Below, in pieces: positions 16,187 to 24,019 of a stretch of 64,000 nt of DNA. The notes below the pieces were generated by a model. That model searched no databases and was not told the DNA's origin. It saw only the letters and a list, made by a program, of their open reading frames with translations. This stretch comes from Collinsella aerofaciens (lineage in GTDB: Bacteria; Actinomycetota; Coriobacteriia; Coriobacteriales; Coriobacteriaceae). The stretch spans positions 1 through 64,000 of the forward strand of contig NZ_JAQLFJ010000004.1 of the NCBI RefSeq assembly GCF_028206795.1, read 5' to 3'. The stretch's first letter is position 1, and every line of letters begins with the position of its first letter. The position numbers and the translations under genes are program-made.

Positions 16187-16283
16187 AGATGGCACCCGTT
16201 GCAGCGGGTTGGCCAACTCCGAAACACGTTTATGGCGTGAGAAGTGGCCGTCTTCGCATTACGCGGAGGCGGCTATTTTTTTT
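16187..16283 (+). ncRNA. Candidate small RNA with terminator
   Basis: About 97 bases between a good promoter and a terminator. Within it are a small hairpin ACCCG-TTGCAG-CGGGT, a second CACG-TTTATGG-CGTG, and a terminator stem GCCGTCTTCGC / GCGGAGGCGGC followed by eight T. It does not match 4.5S, 6S, tmRNA or a riboswitch class that I recognise. A 38-codon open frame crosses it but has no ribosome binding site and runs past the terminator. It could also be a leader of the downstream arsR-type gene, although that gene has its own promoter. Confidence 0.35.
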
Positions 16284-16293
16284 GAGTACAAGA

Positions 16294-16331
16294 TTAGATA
16301 GTTAGACAAACATCTAAATATCGAGTATAGT
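16294..16331 (+). promoter_or_regulatory. Promoter and autoregulatory operator of the sdpR-like gene
   Basis: TTAGAC (16302-16307) and TATAGT (16326-16331) are 18 bases apart. The inverted repeat TTAGAT-N12-ATCTAA (16294-16299, 16312-16317) brackets the -35 box, as expected for an ArsR/SdpR autorepressor. Binding is inferred. Confidence 0.5.
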
Positions 16332-16365
16332 GTGCGCGTCATGAGAGATGATGAGAGGAGGTCTT

Positions 16366-16644
16366 ATGCCGGGAGAGGGTTTTAAGGCGCTTGCCGATCC
16401 AACGCGACGGCGCATTTTGGAGTTGCTGCGCGAGGGCAATTGCACGGCGGGGGAGCTTGCCGAGCATTTCGATATCAGTAAGCCGTCGCTGAGCCATCAC
16501 TTGGCGACGCTCAAAAACGCCGGGTTGGTGACCGACGAGCGCCATGGCCAAAACATCGTATACAGCTTAAACACCACCGTCATGCAGGACTTGATCGGTT
16601 GGTTTATGGGCTTTACAAACACGGAAGGTGATAAGGATGAATAA
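16366..16644 (+). CDS. ArsR-family autorepressor, SdpR-like
   Basis: Small DNA-binding repressor of 92 residues. FKALADPTRRRILELLREG and the recognition helix ISKPSLSHHLATLKNAGL followed by the wing DERHGQNIVYSLN are typical ArsR-family winged-helix features. The metal-binding cysteines of arsenic or cadmium sensors are absent, which fits the SdpR subgroup. GAGGAGG lies upstream of ATG 16366. Its stop overlaps the start of the SdpI-like membrane gene (ATGAATAA), so both are translated together. In Bacillus the SdpI membrane protein titrates SdpR; a similar signalling pair is likely here. Confidence 0.85.
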   Translation: MPGEGFKALADPTRRRILELLREGNCTAGELAEHFDISKPSLSHHLATLKNAGLVTDERHGQNIVYSLNTTVMQDLIGWFMGFTNTEGDKDE

Positions 16645-17340
16645 CGAAAACAAGGGCATTCACGCCACGGGGGTATCGCGGCGTGTGTGGATTGCGCTGA
16701 TCGCTCTGTGCGTCGCCAATGTCGTAGCGCACCTCATAGTGATGCCGAGCTTGCCTGCGCAGATTCCTACGCACTGGGGCGCGAACGGCGCCGTCGACGG
16801 TTGGGGTCCTAGCTGGATGGCCTCCGCGCTCGGCGTGCTGCCTCTGGCACTTCTTGCGATGTTCTACGTCGTGCCACGCATTGACCCCAAGGGCGAGGCG
16901 TATCGAACCTCGGGCAAGTTCTATCAGGGCTTCGTAATCGCCTTCACCTTGTTTATGTGCGCCATAAGCTGGTTGGGTGAGCTTACGGTCTGGGGCGTGG
17001 TGCCGGCGGTCGGTTTGGTCAACGTGCTGATTTCCGGTGCTGTCGGTCTGCTGTTCATCGGCGTAGGCAACTACTTGCCGCGTGTGAAGCGGAACTATAC
17101 ACTCGGTATCAAGACGCCCTGGGCGCTTGCCGATCCCGAGAACTGGCGCCGTACGCAGCGCTTTGGCGGTGCCTGCTTTATGGTGCTGGGTGTTGGCCTG
17201 ATTGCGATGGGCGTGGCGGGCAGCGTGCTTTCGAGTGAAGTCGTCGCCGCGGTGATTGCGGTTCTGGCGTTGGTTCGGTCGGAGCCGTCTACGTCTACTC
17301 GTATCTGCTGTGGCGCAAATCGCAGCGAGCCGCTCGTTAA
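16637..17340 (+). pseudogene. SdpI-family membrane protein with C-terminal frameshift
   Basis: SdpI/YhfL-type membrane protein with a DUF1648 start: about six hydrophobic segments, PAQIPTHWGANGAVDGWG near residue 50 and RNYTLGIKTPWALADPENW near 155, the signature of SdpI immunity/sensor proteins. At about 17269 the frame is broken. The annotated frame continues into an unlikely hydrophilic tail ending at 17356, whereas the -1 frame continues the last membrane helix and ends with a basic tail (VYVYSYLLWRKSQRAAR) at a TAA at 17338-17340. One missing G in a GG run explains both. It may be a sequencing error, phase variation or a young pseudogene. It overlaps the sdpR-like gene by eight bases. 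Confidence 0.7.
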
Positions 17341-17406
17341 GGTTGCGGAAAACTAGCGTACGCAGTTCATAGTATGTTCCGGGGGACTTTTCCCAGGTAG
17401 TATTAG

Positions 17407-17434
17407 GGGGTATGGGCAACCATGCCCCTTTTTT
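17407..17434 (+). terminator. Terminator of the sdpR-sdpI-like operon
   Basis: Stem GGGGTATGG / CCATGCCCC around the tetraloop GCAA, followed by six T. Confidence 0.85.
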
Positions 17435-17525
17435 CGTTAAGTTTCAGAGCTGGTTTCCTCATTTCGTTTCCACTAAAGCGAATCAAGAATAGGGAAACAG
17501 CAGGTAGAAAGGATAAAACAGGCAA

Positions 17526-19205
17526 ATGGCAGAGTTCATCTACCAGATGTATCAGGCTCGCAAGGCCCATGGCGACAAGGTAATCCTTGACGACGTGACC
17601 CTGAGCTTCTACCCCGGTGCCAAGATCGGCGTCGTGGGCCCCAACGGTATGGGCAAGTCGACCCTGCTCAAGATCATGGCCGGCATCGAGGAGGTCTCCA
17701 ACGGCGATGCCAGGCTTACCCCCGGCTACACCGTGGGCATCCTGCAGCAGGAGCCGCCGCTCGACGACGACAAGACCGTCATCGAGAACGTGCGCATGGC
17801 GTTTGGCGACATGATTGCCAAGGTCGATCGCTTCAACAAGATCGGCGAGGAGATGTGCGACCCGGACTGCGACATGGACGCCCTCATGGCCGAGATGGGC
17901 AAGCTCCAGGACGAGATCGACGCCGCTGATGGCTGGGATATCGATTCCAAGCTCGGCCAGGCCATGGACGCCCTGCAGCTGCCCGATTCCGACATGCCGG
18001 TCAACGTGCTTTCCGGCGGCGAGCGCCGTCGCGTGGCCCTGTGCAAGCTGCTGCTCGAGGCTCCCGACCTGCTGCTGCTTGACGAGCCCACGAACCACCT
18101 GGACGCCGAGTCGATCCTGTGGCTCGAGCACTTCCTGCACAACTACCAGGGCGCCGTTCTGGCCGTCACGCACGATCGCTACTTCCTGGATAACGTTGCC
18201 GAGTGGATCTGCGAGGTCGACCGCGGTCACCTCTATCCCTACAAGGGCAACTACTCCACGTATCTGGAGACCAAGGCCGCGCGTATCGAGGCACAGGGCA
18301 ACCGCGACGCCAAGCTCGCCAAGCGCATGGAGGCCGAGCTCGAGTGGGTGCGCAGCTCGCCCAAGGCCCGTCAGGCCAAGAACAAGGCCCGTCTGGCTCG
18401 CTATGAGGAGATGGAGGCCGAGGCCCGCGCAAGCCAGAAGCTCGACTGGACCGACATCCGCATCCCTGTGGGCCCGCGTTTGGGCAACAAGGTGCTCGAG
18501 GCCCATCACCTGCACAAGGAGTTCGATGGCCGCGTGCTCATCGATGACCTTTCGTTCACCCTGCCGCGCAACGGCATCGTGGGCGTTATCGGCCCCAACG
18601 GTGTCGGTAAGACCACGCTGTTCAAGACGATTGTGGGTCTGGAGCCGCTGACTTCGGGCGAGCTCGAGGTGGGCGAGACCGTCAAGATTTCTTACGTCGA
18701 TCAGAATCGCTCTGGCATCGACCCCGACAAGAACCTGTGGGAGGTCGTCTCGGACGGCCTGGACCACATGATGGTCGGCGAGACCGAGGTCCCGAGCCGC
18801 GCCTATGTGGCGAGCTTTGGCTTTAAGGGCCAGGACCAGCAGAAGCGTGCCGGCGTGCTTTCCGGCGGCGAGCGCAACCGTCTGAACCTGGCGCTTACGC
18901 TCAAGCAGGGCGGCAACCTGCTGCTCCTCGACGAGCCCACGAACGACCTCGACGTCGAGACGCTTTCCTCGCTCGAGGCCGCGCTGCTCGAGTTCCCGGG
19001 CTGTTCGGTGGTCATTAGCCACGACCGTATGTTCCTGGACCGCGTCGCCACGCACATCCTGGCGTGGGAGGGCACCGACGAGAACCCGGGCAGCTGGTAT
19101 TGGTTTGAGGGCAACTTTGAGGCCTATCAGGCCAACCGTATCGAGCGCCTGGGCGAGGACGCAGCCCAGCCGCATCGTATCCACAGGAAACTTACCAGGG
19201 ACTAG
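17526..19205 (+). CDS. ettA: Energy-dependent translational throttle protein EttA (ABC-F)
   Basis: Cytoplasmic ABC-F ATPase of 559 residues that binds the ribosomal E site and gates entry into elongation according to ATP level. It has two complete ABC domains: Walker A GPNGMGKST and GPNGVGKTT, signatures LSGGERRRVAL and LSGGERNRLNL, and Walker B with LLLLDEPTNHLD and LLLLDEPTNDLD. The inter-domain P-site tRNA-interaction linker with many basic residues (AKRMEAELEWVRSSPKARQA) and the length near 555 match EttA rather than Uup or resistance ABC-F proteins. It is a single gene between terminators. No membrane segments are present, so it is not a transporter. Confidence 0.93.
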   Translation: MAEFIYQMYQARKAHGDKVILDDVTLSFYPGAKIGVVGPNGMGKSTLLKIMAGIEEVSNGDARLTPGYTVGILQQEPPLDDDKTVIENVRMAFGDMIAKVDRFNKIGEEMCDPDCDMDALMAEMGKLQDEIDAADGWDIDSKLGQAMDALQLPDSDMPVNVLSGGERRRVALCKLLLEAPDLLLLDEPTNHLDAESILWLEHFLHNYQGAVLAVTHDRYFLDNVAEWICEVDRGHLYPYKGNYSTYLETKAARIEAQGNRDAKLAKRMEAELEWVRSSPKARQAKNKARLARYEEMEAEARASQKLDWTDIRIPVGPRLGNKVLEAHHLHKEFDGRVLIDDLSFTLPRNGIVGVIGPNGVGKTTLFKTIVGLEPLTSGELEVGETVKISYVDQNRSGIDPDKNLWEVVSDGLDHMMVGETEVPSRAYVASFGFKGQDQQKRAGVLSGGERNRLNLALTLKQGGNLLLLDEPTNDLDVETLSSLEAALLEFPGCSVVISHDRMFLDRVATHILAWEGTDENPGSWYWFEGNFEAYQANRIERLGEDAAQPHRIHRKLTRD

Positions 19206-19210
19206 TTTGA

Positions 19211-19239
19211 TGTGGCAAAGGGACAGCCCCTTTGTCACA
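19211..19239. repeat. REP-like palindrome after ettA
   Basis: Imperfect palindrome TGTGGCAAAGGG-ACAG-CCCCTTTGTCACA just after the ettA stop. It shares the GGGAC core with other small palindromes here and could also help terminate ettA. Confidence 0.45.
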
Positions 19240-19269
19240 CGAACTTATGCTCAACCTGGGAAAATAAAA

Positions 19270-19308
19270 AAAACGCGGCGAACGTTTTTGTGACGTTCGC
19301 CGCGTTTT
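19270..19308. terminator. Bidirectional terminator between ettA and the acidic protein gene
   Basis: Perfect 16-base arms (19270-19285, 19293-19308) around TTTTGTG, with A-run on the left and T-run on the right, placed between convergent genes. Confidence 0.9.
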
Positions 19309-19309
19309 G

Positions 19310-20617
19310 CTATTCGTTGGATTCTTCAACCTTGTCGACGGTCCAGGTGGCTCCGAGGCCTCCGGTGGTGTTGCGGCGGATGCGCACGGTGACTTCGTGG
19401 CGCTCGCCGGCCTGCGTGTAGCGCAGGGGGAAGATTGCGCGGTTTCGCGCGGCCTCGATGCTGCCGCGTTCGCGGGCGATCCAGTAGTACTCGCCGACGA
19501 TGCCGAGCGTGTCGGCGCCGTAGGGGAGATAGGTCGACAGCTGGTGTAGCAACGGGCCGGGGCAGAAGACCTCGGTTGCGAAATCGACGGGGAAGTCCTC
19601 GGGGATGGTCGGTGCTGTGGGTGCGGGGGCCGGTGCTGCTGCGGGTACCGAAGCCGGTACCGGTGCGGGAATTTGGTCATAGACAGGTGCGGATGCGGAC
19701 TCGATGACGGGTGCAGACTCGGGCGCCGGTTCTGGCTTAACTGCGGAATCTGTCGGTTCCACGGAGACGGATGTGTCTTCAGTCTCGGTTTTGGCGTCGG
19801 CTTGCGGGGCGTCCTCTGCCTCGACAGACGGCTTTGTCTCGACCGGCGTGGATGCCATGGTGGTGATGCCGGCGTTGGCGTTCTCGGGGTCATAGACGAC
19901 CGTGAGCGAGATGGCGGGCTGCGGTGCCTCGGGCTCCGATGCCGCCTCGGTAGCGTCCTGTTCTGCGAGTTCTTCGGGCTGATCGTCCTCGGCCTCGTTG
20001 CCAAAGACATCGCTGTTTTGGAGCGCAGGCGTCTCGGGTTGGTCAGCGGCTTCTTCGGTTGTCGACTTGGGCGCTTCGTTGAGCTCCACAGTTGCTTCCT
20101 GCTCGGATATGACTTCGGGATCGGTCGTGGCGGCGATTTCGGGTTCGGCTTCTGCTGCTACCTCAATAGCGACTTCGATCTCTGTCTCGGGCTCGGGCTC
20201 CGGAGCGACTTCGGCCACGGACTCGGGCTCGGGACGCTTAACGTGCTTGGGACGCACGGCCTTCAGGTCCTTCTCGCCGCGCTTTTTCTTTTTGTAGGAC
20301 TGCTTGGCGCCCTTGGTGGCCTTGGGCTTGTCCTCGCCCTTGGCAAGTGCGGCATCCCATGCCTCGTTGGCGATGACCGTGGCATACAGGCGACCGCCCT
20401 TAAAGACAGTCAGCTTAATGCAGTCGTCGAGTTCCTCGAGCAATTCGCGCGTGGACTCGAAGCCCAGGTCATAAGCAGCCATGTCGCCAGCGGCGAGAGC
20501 CTCCTCGACCTGCGTCATAAACGTTTGCTTACCGCATCCGATTGCATCGCGCAGCAGGCGATACAGATAGATGTGGTTGCCCAGCGAAAGCGTGGGCGTA
20601 ACTATTGTATTGCTCAT
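19310..20617 (-). CDS. Hypothetical protein with acidic low-complexity centre
   Basis: Protein of 435 residues that I do not recognise. Residues about 1-95 form a conserved-looking helical domain (HIYLYRLLRDAIGCGKQTF, then ELLEELDDCIKLTVFKGGRLYATV). A lysine-rich patch (about 100-125) is followed by roughly 200 residues dominated by Glu, Ala, Pro, Thr and Ser with little predicted structure. The last 75 residues look folded again (TYLPYGADTLGIVGEYYWIARERG, then VTVRIRRNTTGGLGATW). No signal peptide or membrane helix is seen, so it is probably cytoplasmic. GAGGAG lies upstream of ATG 20617. The domain arrangement suggests a tethered binding protein, but no function can be given. Confidence 0.75.
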   Translation of the reverse strand: MSNTIVTPTLSLGNHIYLYRLLRDAIGCGKQTFMTQVEEALAAGDMAAYDLGFESTRELLEELDDCIKLTVFKGGRLYATVIANEAWDAALAKGEDKPKATKGAKQSYKKKKRGEKDLKAVRPKHVKRPEPESVAEVAPEPEPETEIEVAIEVAAEAEPEIAATTDPEVISEQEATVELNEAPKSTTEEAADQPETPALQNSDVFGNEAEDDQPEELAEQDATEAASEPEAPQPAISLTVVYDPENANAGITTMASTPVETKPSVEAEDAPQADAKTETEDTSVSVEPTDSAVKPEPAPESAPVIESASAPVYDQIPAPVPASVPAAAPAPAPTAPTIPEDFPVDFATEVFCPGPLLHQLSTYLPYGADTLGIVGEYYWIARERGSIEAARNRAIFPLRYTQAGERHEVTVRIRRNTTGGLGATWTVDKVEESNE

Positions 20618-20689
20618 GGCAAATCTCCTCTTTACACATGTAAAGCATCTTACCATCGCATGGCGCTCGCCATGACGGCGCCCAAGGCA

Positions 20690-20722
20690 AACGGGCGCGA
20701 CCGTTGCCGGTTCGCGCCCGTT
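20690..20722 (-). terminator. Terminator of the membrane low-complexity gene
   Basis: Perfect 11-base arms AACGGGCGCGA (20690-20700) and TCGCGCCCGTT (20712-20722), placed between two minus-strand genes. Confidence 0.6.
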
Positions 20723-20756
20723 GTACAGGTCGGTTATCTGTGAGAGGCAAATGTGC

Positions 20757-21719
20757 TTAGTTGCCCGATGCCGTGCCTTGGCTCGAGTTGCCAGATGCCG
20801 TGCCGGACGCGGTTCCGCTCGAGCTGTTCGAGCTGTTGGTGTTACTGCTGCCTGTTGTGCCCGTTCCCGAAGTGGTGTCGCTCGTCTGGTCGCCCGTGCT
20901 CGACTGCGAACCGTCAGCCGTTTGGCTTGAGTTGGTCGTGCCGGACGGCGAGCTACTGTTGGCCGTAGAGGAATCGGTGCCCTGCGATTGGTTTTGGGTG
21001 TTCGAGGACGAATTGGCAGAGGCAGAGCTGTCTTGCGTGTCGTCCGTCTGTGCCTGCTGATCCTGCGACTGGGTGTTGCCATTTGCATCGCTCTCGGTCG
21101 TGCGCGACGACAGGATTGGCTCGGGACGCTCGCCCAGACCCTCACCGGCAGTGGTGATAAGGATGGCACCGGCGCAGGCGATGACCGCGACGATGGCGAT
21201 GGCGATCGAGAAGATGATGACCTTCTTTTGCGTCTGGCTGCGCTCTGCCGCCGCCTTGGCGCGCAGGCTGTTGGGGGCGACGCGCGCCGTGGTCGCGCGC
21301 CCCGCAATCTGGCGCATCTCCTGCGTGGTCGCGGCTCCGCCCAGGTGCTCCTCGGCATTAAATTCAACGGGCTCGTAGACGCCGGCAGGGTAGTCGACAG
21401 CGGCATGCGTGCCTTTGATTGCTTCGGCGCTGGCGGAGATAAAGTGGCGATAGACCTGCGAGGACACAACAGTGATGACTGAGCTCACAGCGGCACCAAT
21501 TACTGAACCAGCGATGCCGATTTTGGAAGCAAGTGCGACGCTCGTGGCGGCAGCTGCGGCGCCGGCGATGATTTGGGGAATGGAAATGTCGTCGAACAGG
21601 CCCTTTTTGGGCGCGATGGCCATGGTCTGTCCGATGGAATGGTTTTCGTGAACGCCGTTGTTGAGCGCGGCCGGTGTCATGACGCGCGTGCGCGGCGCGT
21701 CAGTGTACTTGGTTGTCAT
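20757..21719 (-). CDS. Hypothetical membrane protein with Ser/Thr/Asn/Gly-rich tail
   Basis: Unrecognised protein of 320 residues. A glycine/alanine-rich hydrophobic region (about residues 42-85, IIAGAAAAATSVALASKIG) resembles a glycine-zipper hairpin; a second strong membrane helix (KKVIIFSIAIAIVAVIACAG) is near residue 185; the last 110 residues consist almost only of Ser, Thr, Asn, Gly, Gln and Asp and probably lie outside the cell. The start at 21719 was chosen because GGGAGGACC lies upstream; a longer in-frame reading crosses the promoter region. It is divergent from nadE and upstream of the acidic protein gene. It could be an envelope-spanning anchor; function unknown. Confidence 0.75.
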   Translation of the reverse strand: MTTKYTDAPRTRVMTPAALNNGVHENHSIGQTMAIAPKKGLFDDISIPQIIAGAAAAATSVALASKIGIAGSVIGAAVSSVITVVSSQVYRHFISASAEAIKGTHAAVDYPAGVYEPVEFNAEEHLGGAATTQEMRQIAGRATTARVAPNSLRAKAAAERSQTQKKVIIFSIAIAIVAVIACAGAILITTAGEGLGERPEPILSSRTTESDANGNTQSQDQQAQTDDTQDSSASANSSSNTQNQSQGTDSSTANSSSPSGTTNSSQTADGSQSSTGDQTSDTTSGTGTTGSSNTNSSNSSSGTASGTASGNSSQGTASGN

Positions 21720-21922
21720 ACGGGGTCCTCCCGGTGTAAATCTGCTTCGTTTCGTGTAGCCATCAGGGTACCCACCAGATGTGAATCGTACGTGACATTT
21801 AACAGATACCATCAACTCATCAATTGCTCACCAAGTTGGTGGGATGCGGCTACACCCGGCGGTTGAACTACAATAGGGCTTGCTAATAGTGTTGAATAGC
21901 GTCTACGCACGGGAGCATTCTT

Positions 21923-23902
21923 ATGAATCTTCACCTTTCTCAGTCTGATGGCTTTTTGCGTGTGGCGGCGGCGTCGCCGCAGATTCGCGTGGCCGATGTC
22001 GAGGGCAATGCCGAGGTTGCGCTGGCGGCTGTTCGCGATGCTGCCGGGCGTGGCGTTCGCGCGCTGGTGTTGCCCGAGCTTAACCTAACCGGCTATACCG
22101 CGGCCGACCTGTTCCATAACCGCACGCTGCTGCATGCCTGTGAGGCGGCGCTTGTGCGCATCCTCGACGAGACGCGTGACCTGCCGATCGTCTTTACCGT
22201 TGGCTTGCCCGTTGCGGTGGCAGAAAACATCTACAACTGCGCCGCCGTGTGCTGTGCGGGCGAGCTTTTGGGCCTCACGGCCAAGAAGTATTTGCCCAAC
22301 TATGGCGAGTTCTATGAGCGCCGTTGGTTTGCTCCGGCACCTACCGATCCCGTTTGGCTTGAATTTGCCGGTCAGGGTCCGGTCCCGTTGGGCTCGGGGC
22401 TTGTCTACCGTTGCTGTGATGAGGGCGCCGAGGACCTGGTGCTGGGCGTTGAGGTCTGCGAGGACCTGTGGGTGCCGGCGCCTCCTTCGACCGAGATGGC
22501 GCTTGCCGGTGCGACGGTGATTCTCAACCCGTCGGCTTCGGACGAGATTATCGGTAAGGCAGACTATCGCCGCAGCCTCATCTCCAATCAGAGCGCGCGC
22601 CTGTACTGTGCCTATGCGTATGCAGACGCGAGCGAGGGCGAGTCCACGACCGATATGGTCTTTGCGGGCGAGAACCTCGTCTACGAAAACGGCTCCAAGC
22701 TCGCCGCGACCAAACTGCTTACTTGCGATATGGCCATCGCCGACGTTGACCTTGACCGCCTGGTTGCCGAGCGCCGTCGTTCGACGACGTGGACGCGCGC
22801 GGACGATGCGCCGGAGGCCACGGCCGTTGAGTTTTCGTTTGAGGGCGTGTTGGCCGAAGACCCTGTCCTGCGCGATGCCTGCGATATCGACCGCGTTTTC
22901 CCGCGCGCGCCCTTTGTACCGGCCGACCATGGTGACCTGGCCGAGCGCTGCGAGACCATCCTCGACCTGCAGACCGCCGGCCTCAAGACCCGCCTGGCCC
23001 ATACGGGCACCAAGGCTGCAGTCATCGGTCTTTCGGGCGGCCTGGACTCCACGCTGGCACTGCTTGTGACCGTGCGCGCCTTCGATGCACTGGGGCTGCC
23101 GCGCACCGGTATCACGGCCGTGTCCATGCCCGGCTTTGGCACGACGCATCGCACCAAGTCGAATGCCGAGTCGCTCGCTCGCGACCTTGGCGTGAGCTTC
23201 CGCGAGGTTTCGATCCACGCGGCCGTGGAGCAGCACTTCAAGGACATTGAGCACGATCCGGCCGTGCAGGACGTGACCTACGAGAACAGCCAGGCCCGCG
23301 AGCGTACGCAGATTCTGATGGATCTGGCCAATCAGGCCGGCGGTTTTGTCATCGGCACGGGCGACCTGTCGGAGCTGGCGCTCGGCTGGGCTACCTACAA
23401 CGGCGACCACATGAGCATGTACGCCGTCAACGCGAGCGTGCCCAAGACGCTTGTGCGCCATCTGGTGCGCTATGCCGCTGATGTTTTTGGCGGGCGTATT
23501 GCCGAGGTCTTGCTCGATATCCTCGATACGCCGGTGTCCCCCGAGCTTCTGCCGCCCACGGGCGACGGCGAGATTGCGCAGAAGACTGAGGATTTGGTGG
23601 GCCCGTACGAGCTGCACGACTACTTCCTCTACTACCTGCTGCGTTTTGGCTTTGAGCCGGGCAAGATCTACCGCATGGCGCTCAAGAGCTTCGAGGGCGC
23701 CTACGACGTCAAGACCGTTCACACGTGGCTGCGTACGTTCTGCCGTCGCTTCTTTGCCCAGCAGTTTAAGCGCAGCTGCCTGCCCGATGGCCCCAAGGTG
23801 GGTTCGGTCACGCTCAGCCCGCGCGGCGATTGGCGCATGCCGAGTGACGCCAGCTCGCGCCTGTGGCTCGCCCAGATTGACGCGCTCAATCCGATGGACT
23901 AA
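21923..23902 (+). CDS. nadE: Glutamine-dependent NAD+ synthetase
   Basis: Cytoplasmic enzyme that amidates nicotinate adenine dinucleotide to NAD+ using glutamine and ATP. The 659-residue protein has the two-domain actinobacterial form. The N-terminal nitrilase-type glutaminase has the triad glutamate in LPELNLTGY, lysine in KKYLPNYGEFYE and cysteine in GVEVCEDLW. The C-terminal synthetase domain has the PP-loop GLSGGLDST and the NGDHMSMYAVN region. A channelled ammonia tunnel is known for this class. GGGAG precedes the ATG. The gene is alone and ends at a strong terminator. Confidence 0.93.
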   Translation: MNLHLSQSDGFLRVAAASPQIRVADVEGNAEVALAAVRDAAGRGVRALVLPELNLTGYTAADLFHNRTLLHACEAALVRILDETRDLPIVFTVGLPVAVAENIYNCAAVCCAGELLGLTAKKYLPNYGEFYERRWFAPAPTDPVWLEFAGQGPVPLGSGLVYRCCDEGAEDLVLGVEVCEDLWVPAPPSTEMALAGATVILNPSASDEIIGKADYRRSLISNQSARLYCAYAYADASEGESTTDMVFAGENLVYENGSKLAATKLLTCDMAIADVDLDRLVAERRRSTTWTRADDAPEATAVEFSFEGVLAEDPVLRDACDIDRVFPRAPFVPADHGDLAERCETILDLQTAGLKTRLAHTGTKAAVIGLSGGLDSTLALLVTVRAFDALGLPRTGITAVSMPGFGTTHRTKSNAESLARDLGVSFREVSIHAAVEQHFKDIEHDPAVQDVTYENSQARERTQILMDLANQAGGFVIGTGDLSELALGWATYNGDHMSMYAVNASVPKTLVRHLVRYAADVFGGRIAEVLLDILDTPVSPELLPPTGDGEIAQKTEDLVGPYELHDYFLYYLLRFGFEPGKIYRMALKSFEGAYDVKTVHTWLRTFCRRFFAQQFKRSCLPDGPKVGSVTLSPRGDWRMPSDASSRLWLAQIDALNPMD

Positions 23903-23969
23903 GGTTGCCAAATTGAACCAAAACAGCGGGTGCAAGCGTTACACTTTTGCAATCTGATGGCCCGTATCG

Positions 23970-24000
23970 CGCGGCGCTCTTGTCGGAGCGCCGCGTTTTT
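23970..24000 (+). terminator. Terminator after nadE
   Basis: Perfect 10-base arms CGCGGCGCTC / GAGCGCCGCG around TTGTCG... with five T following. It ends 20 bases before the next gene. Confidence 0.88.
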
Positions 24001-24019
24001 CATATCGAAAGGTGGCACC

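Noticed and set aside
16187-16283. 4.5S RNA or known riboswitch
   Set aside because: The conserved GGUCAGG/GGAA/AGCAGCC core of 4.5S RNA and known aptamer motifs are not present.
17403-19238. Long minus-strand frame opposite ettA
   Set aside because: Antisense to a certain ABC-F gene; valine/leucine-rich shadow without ribosome binding site.
20618-21469. Extended minus-strand frame upstream of the acidic protein gene
   Set aside because: It is the out-of-frame shadow of the low-complexity membrane protein gene; the true start is ATG 20617 with GAGGAG.
22085-23935. Minus-strand frame of about 616 codons opposite nadE
   Set aside because: Antisense shadow; nadE has all catalytic motifs.
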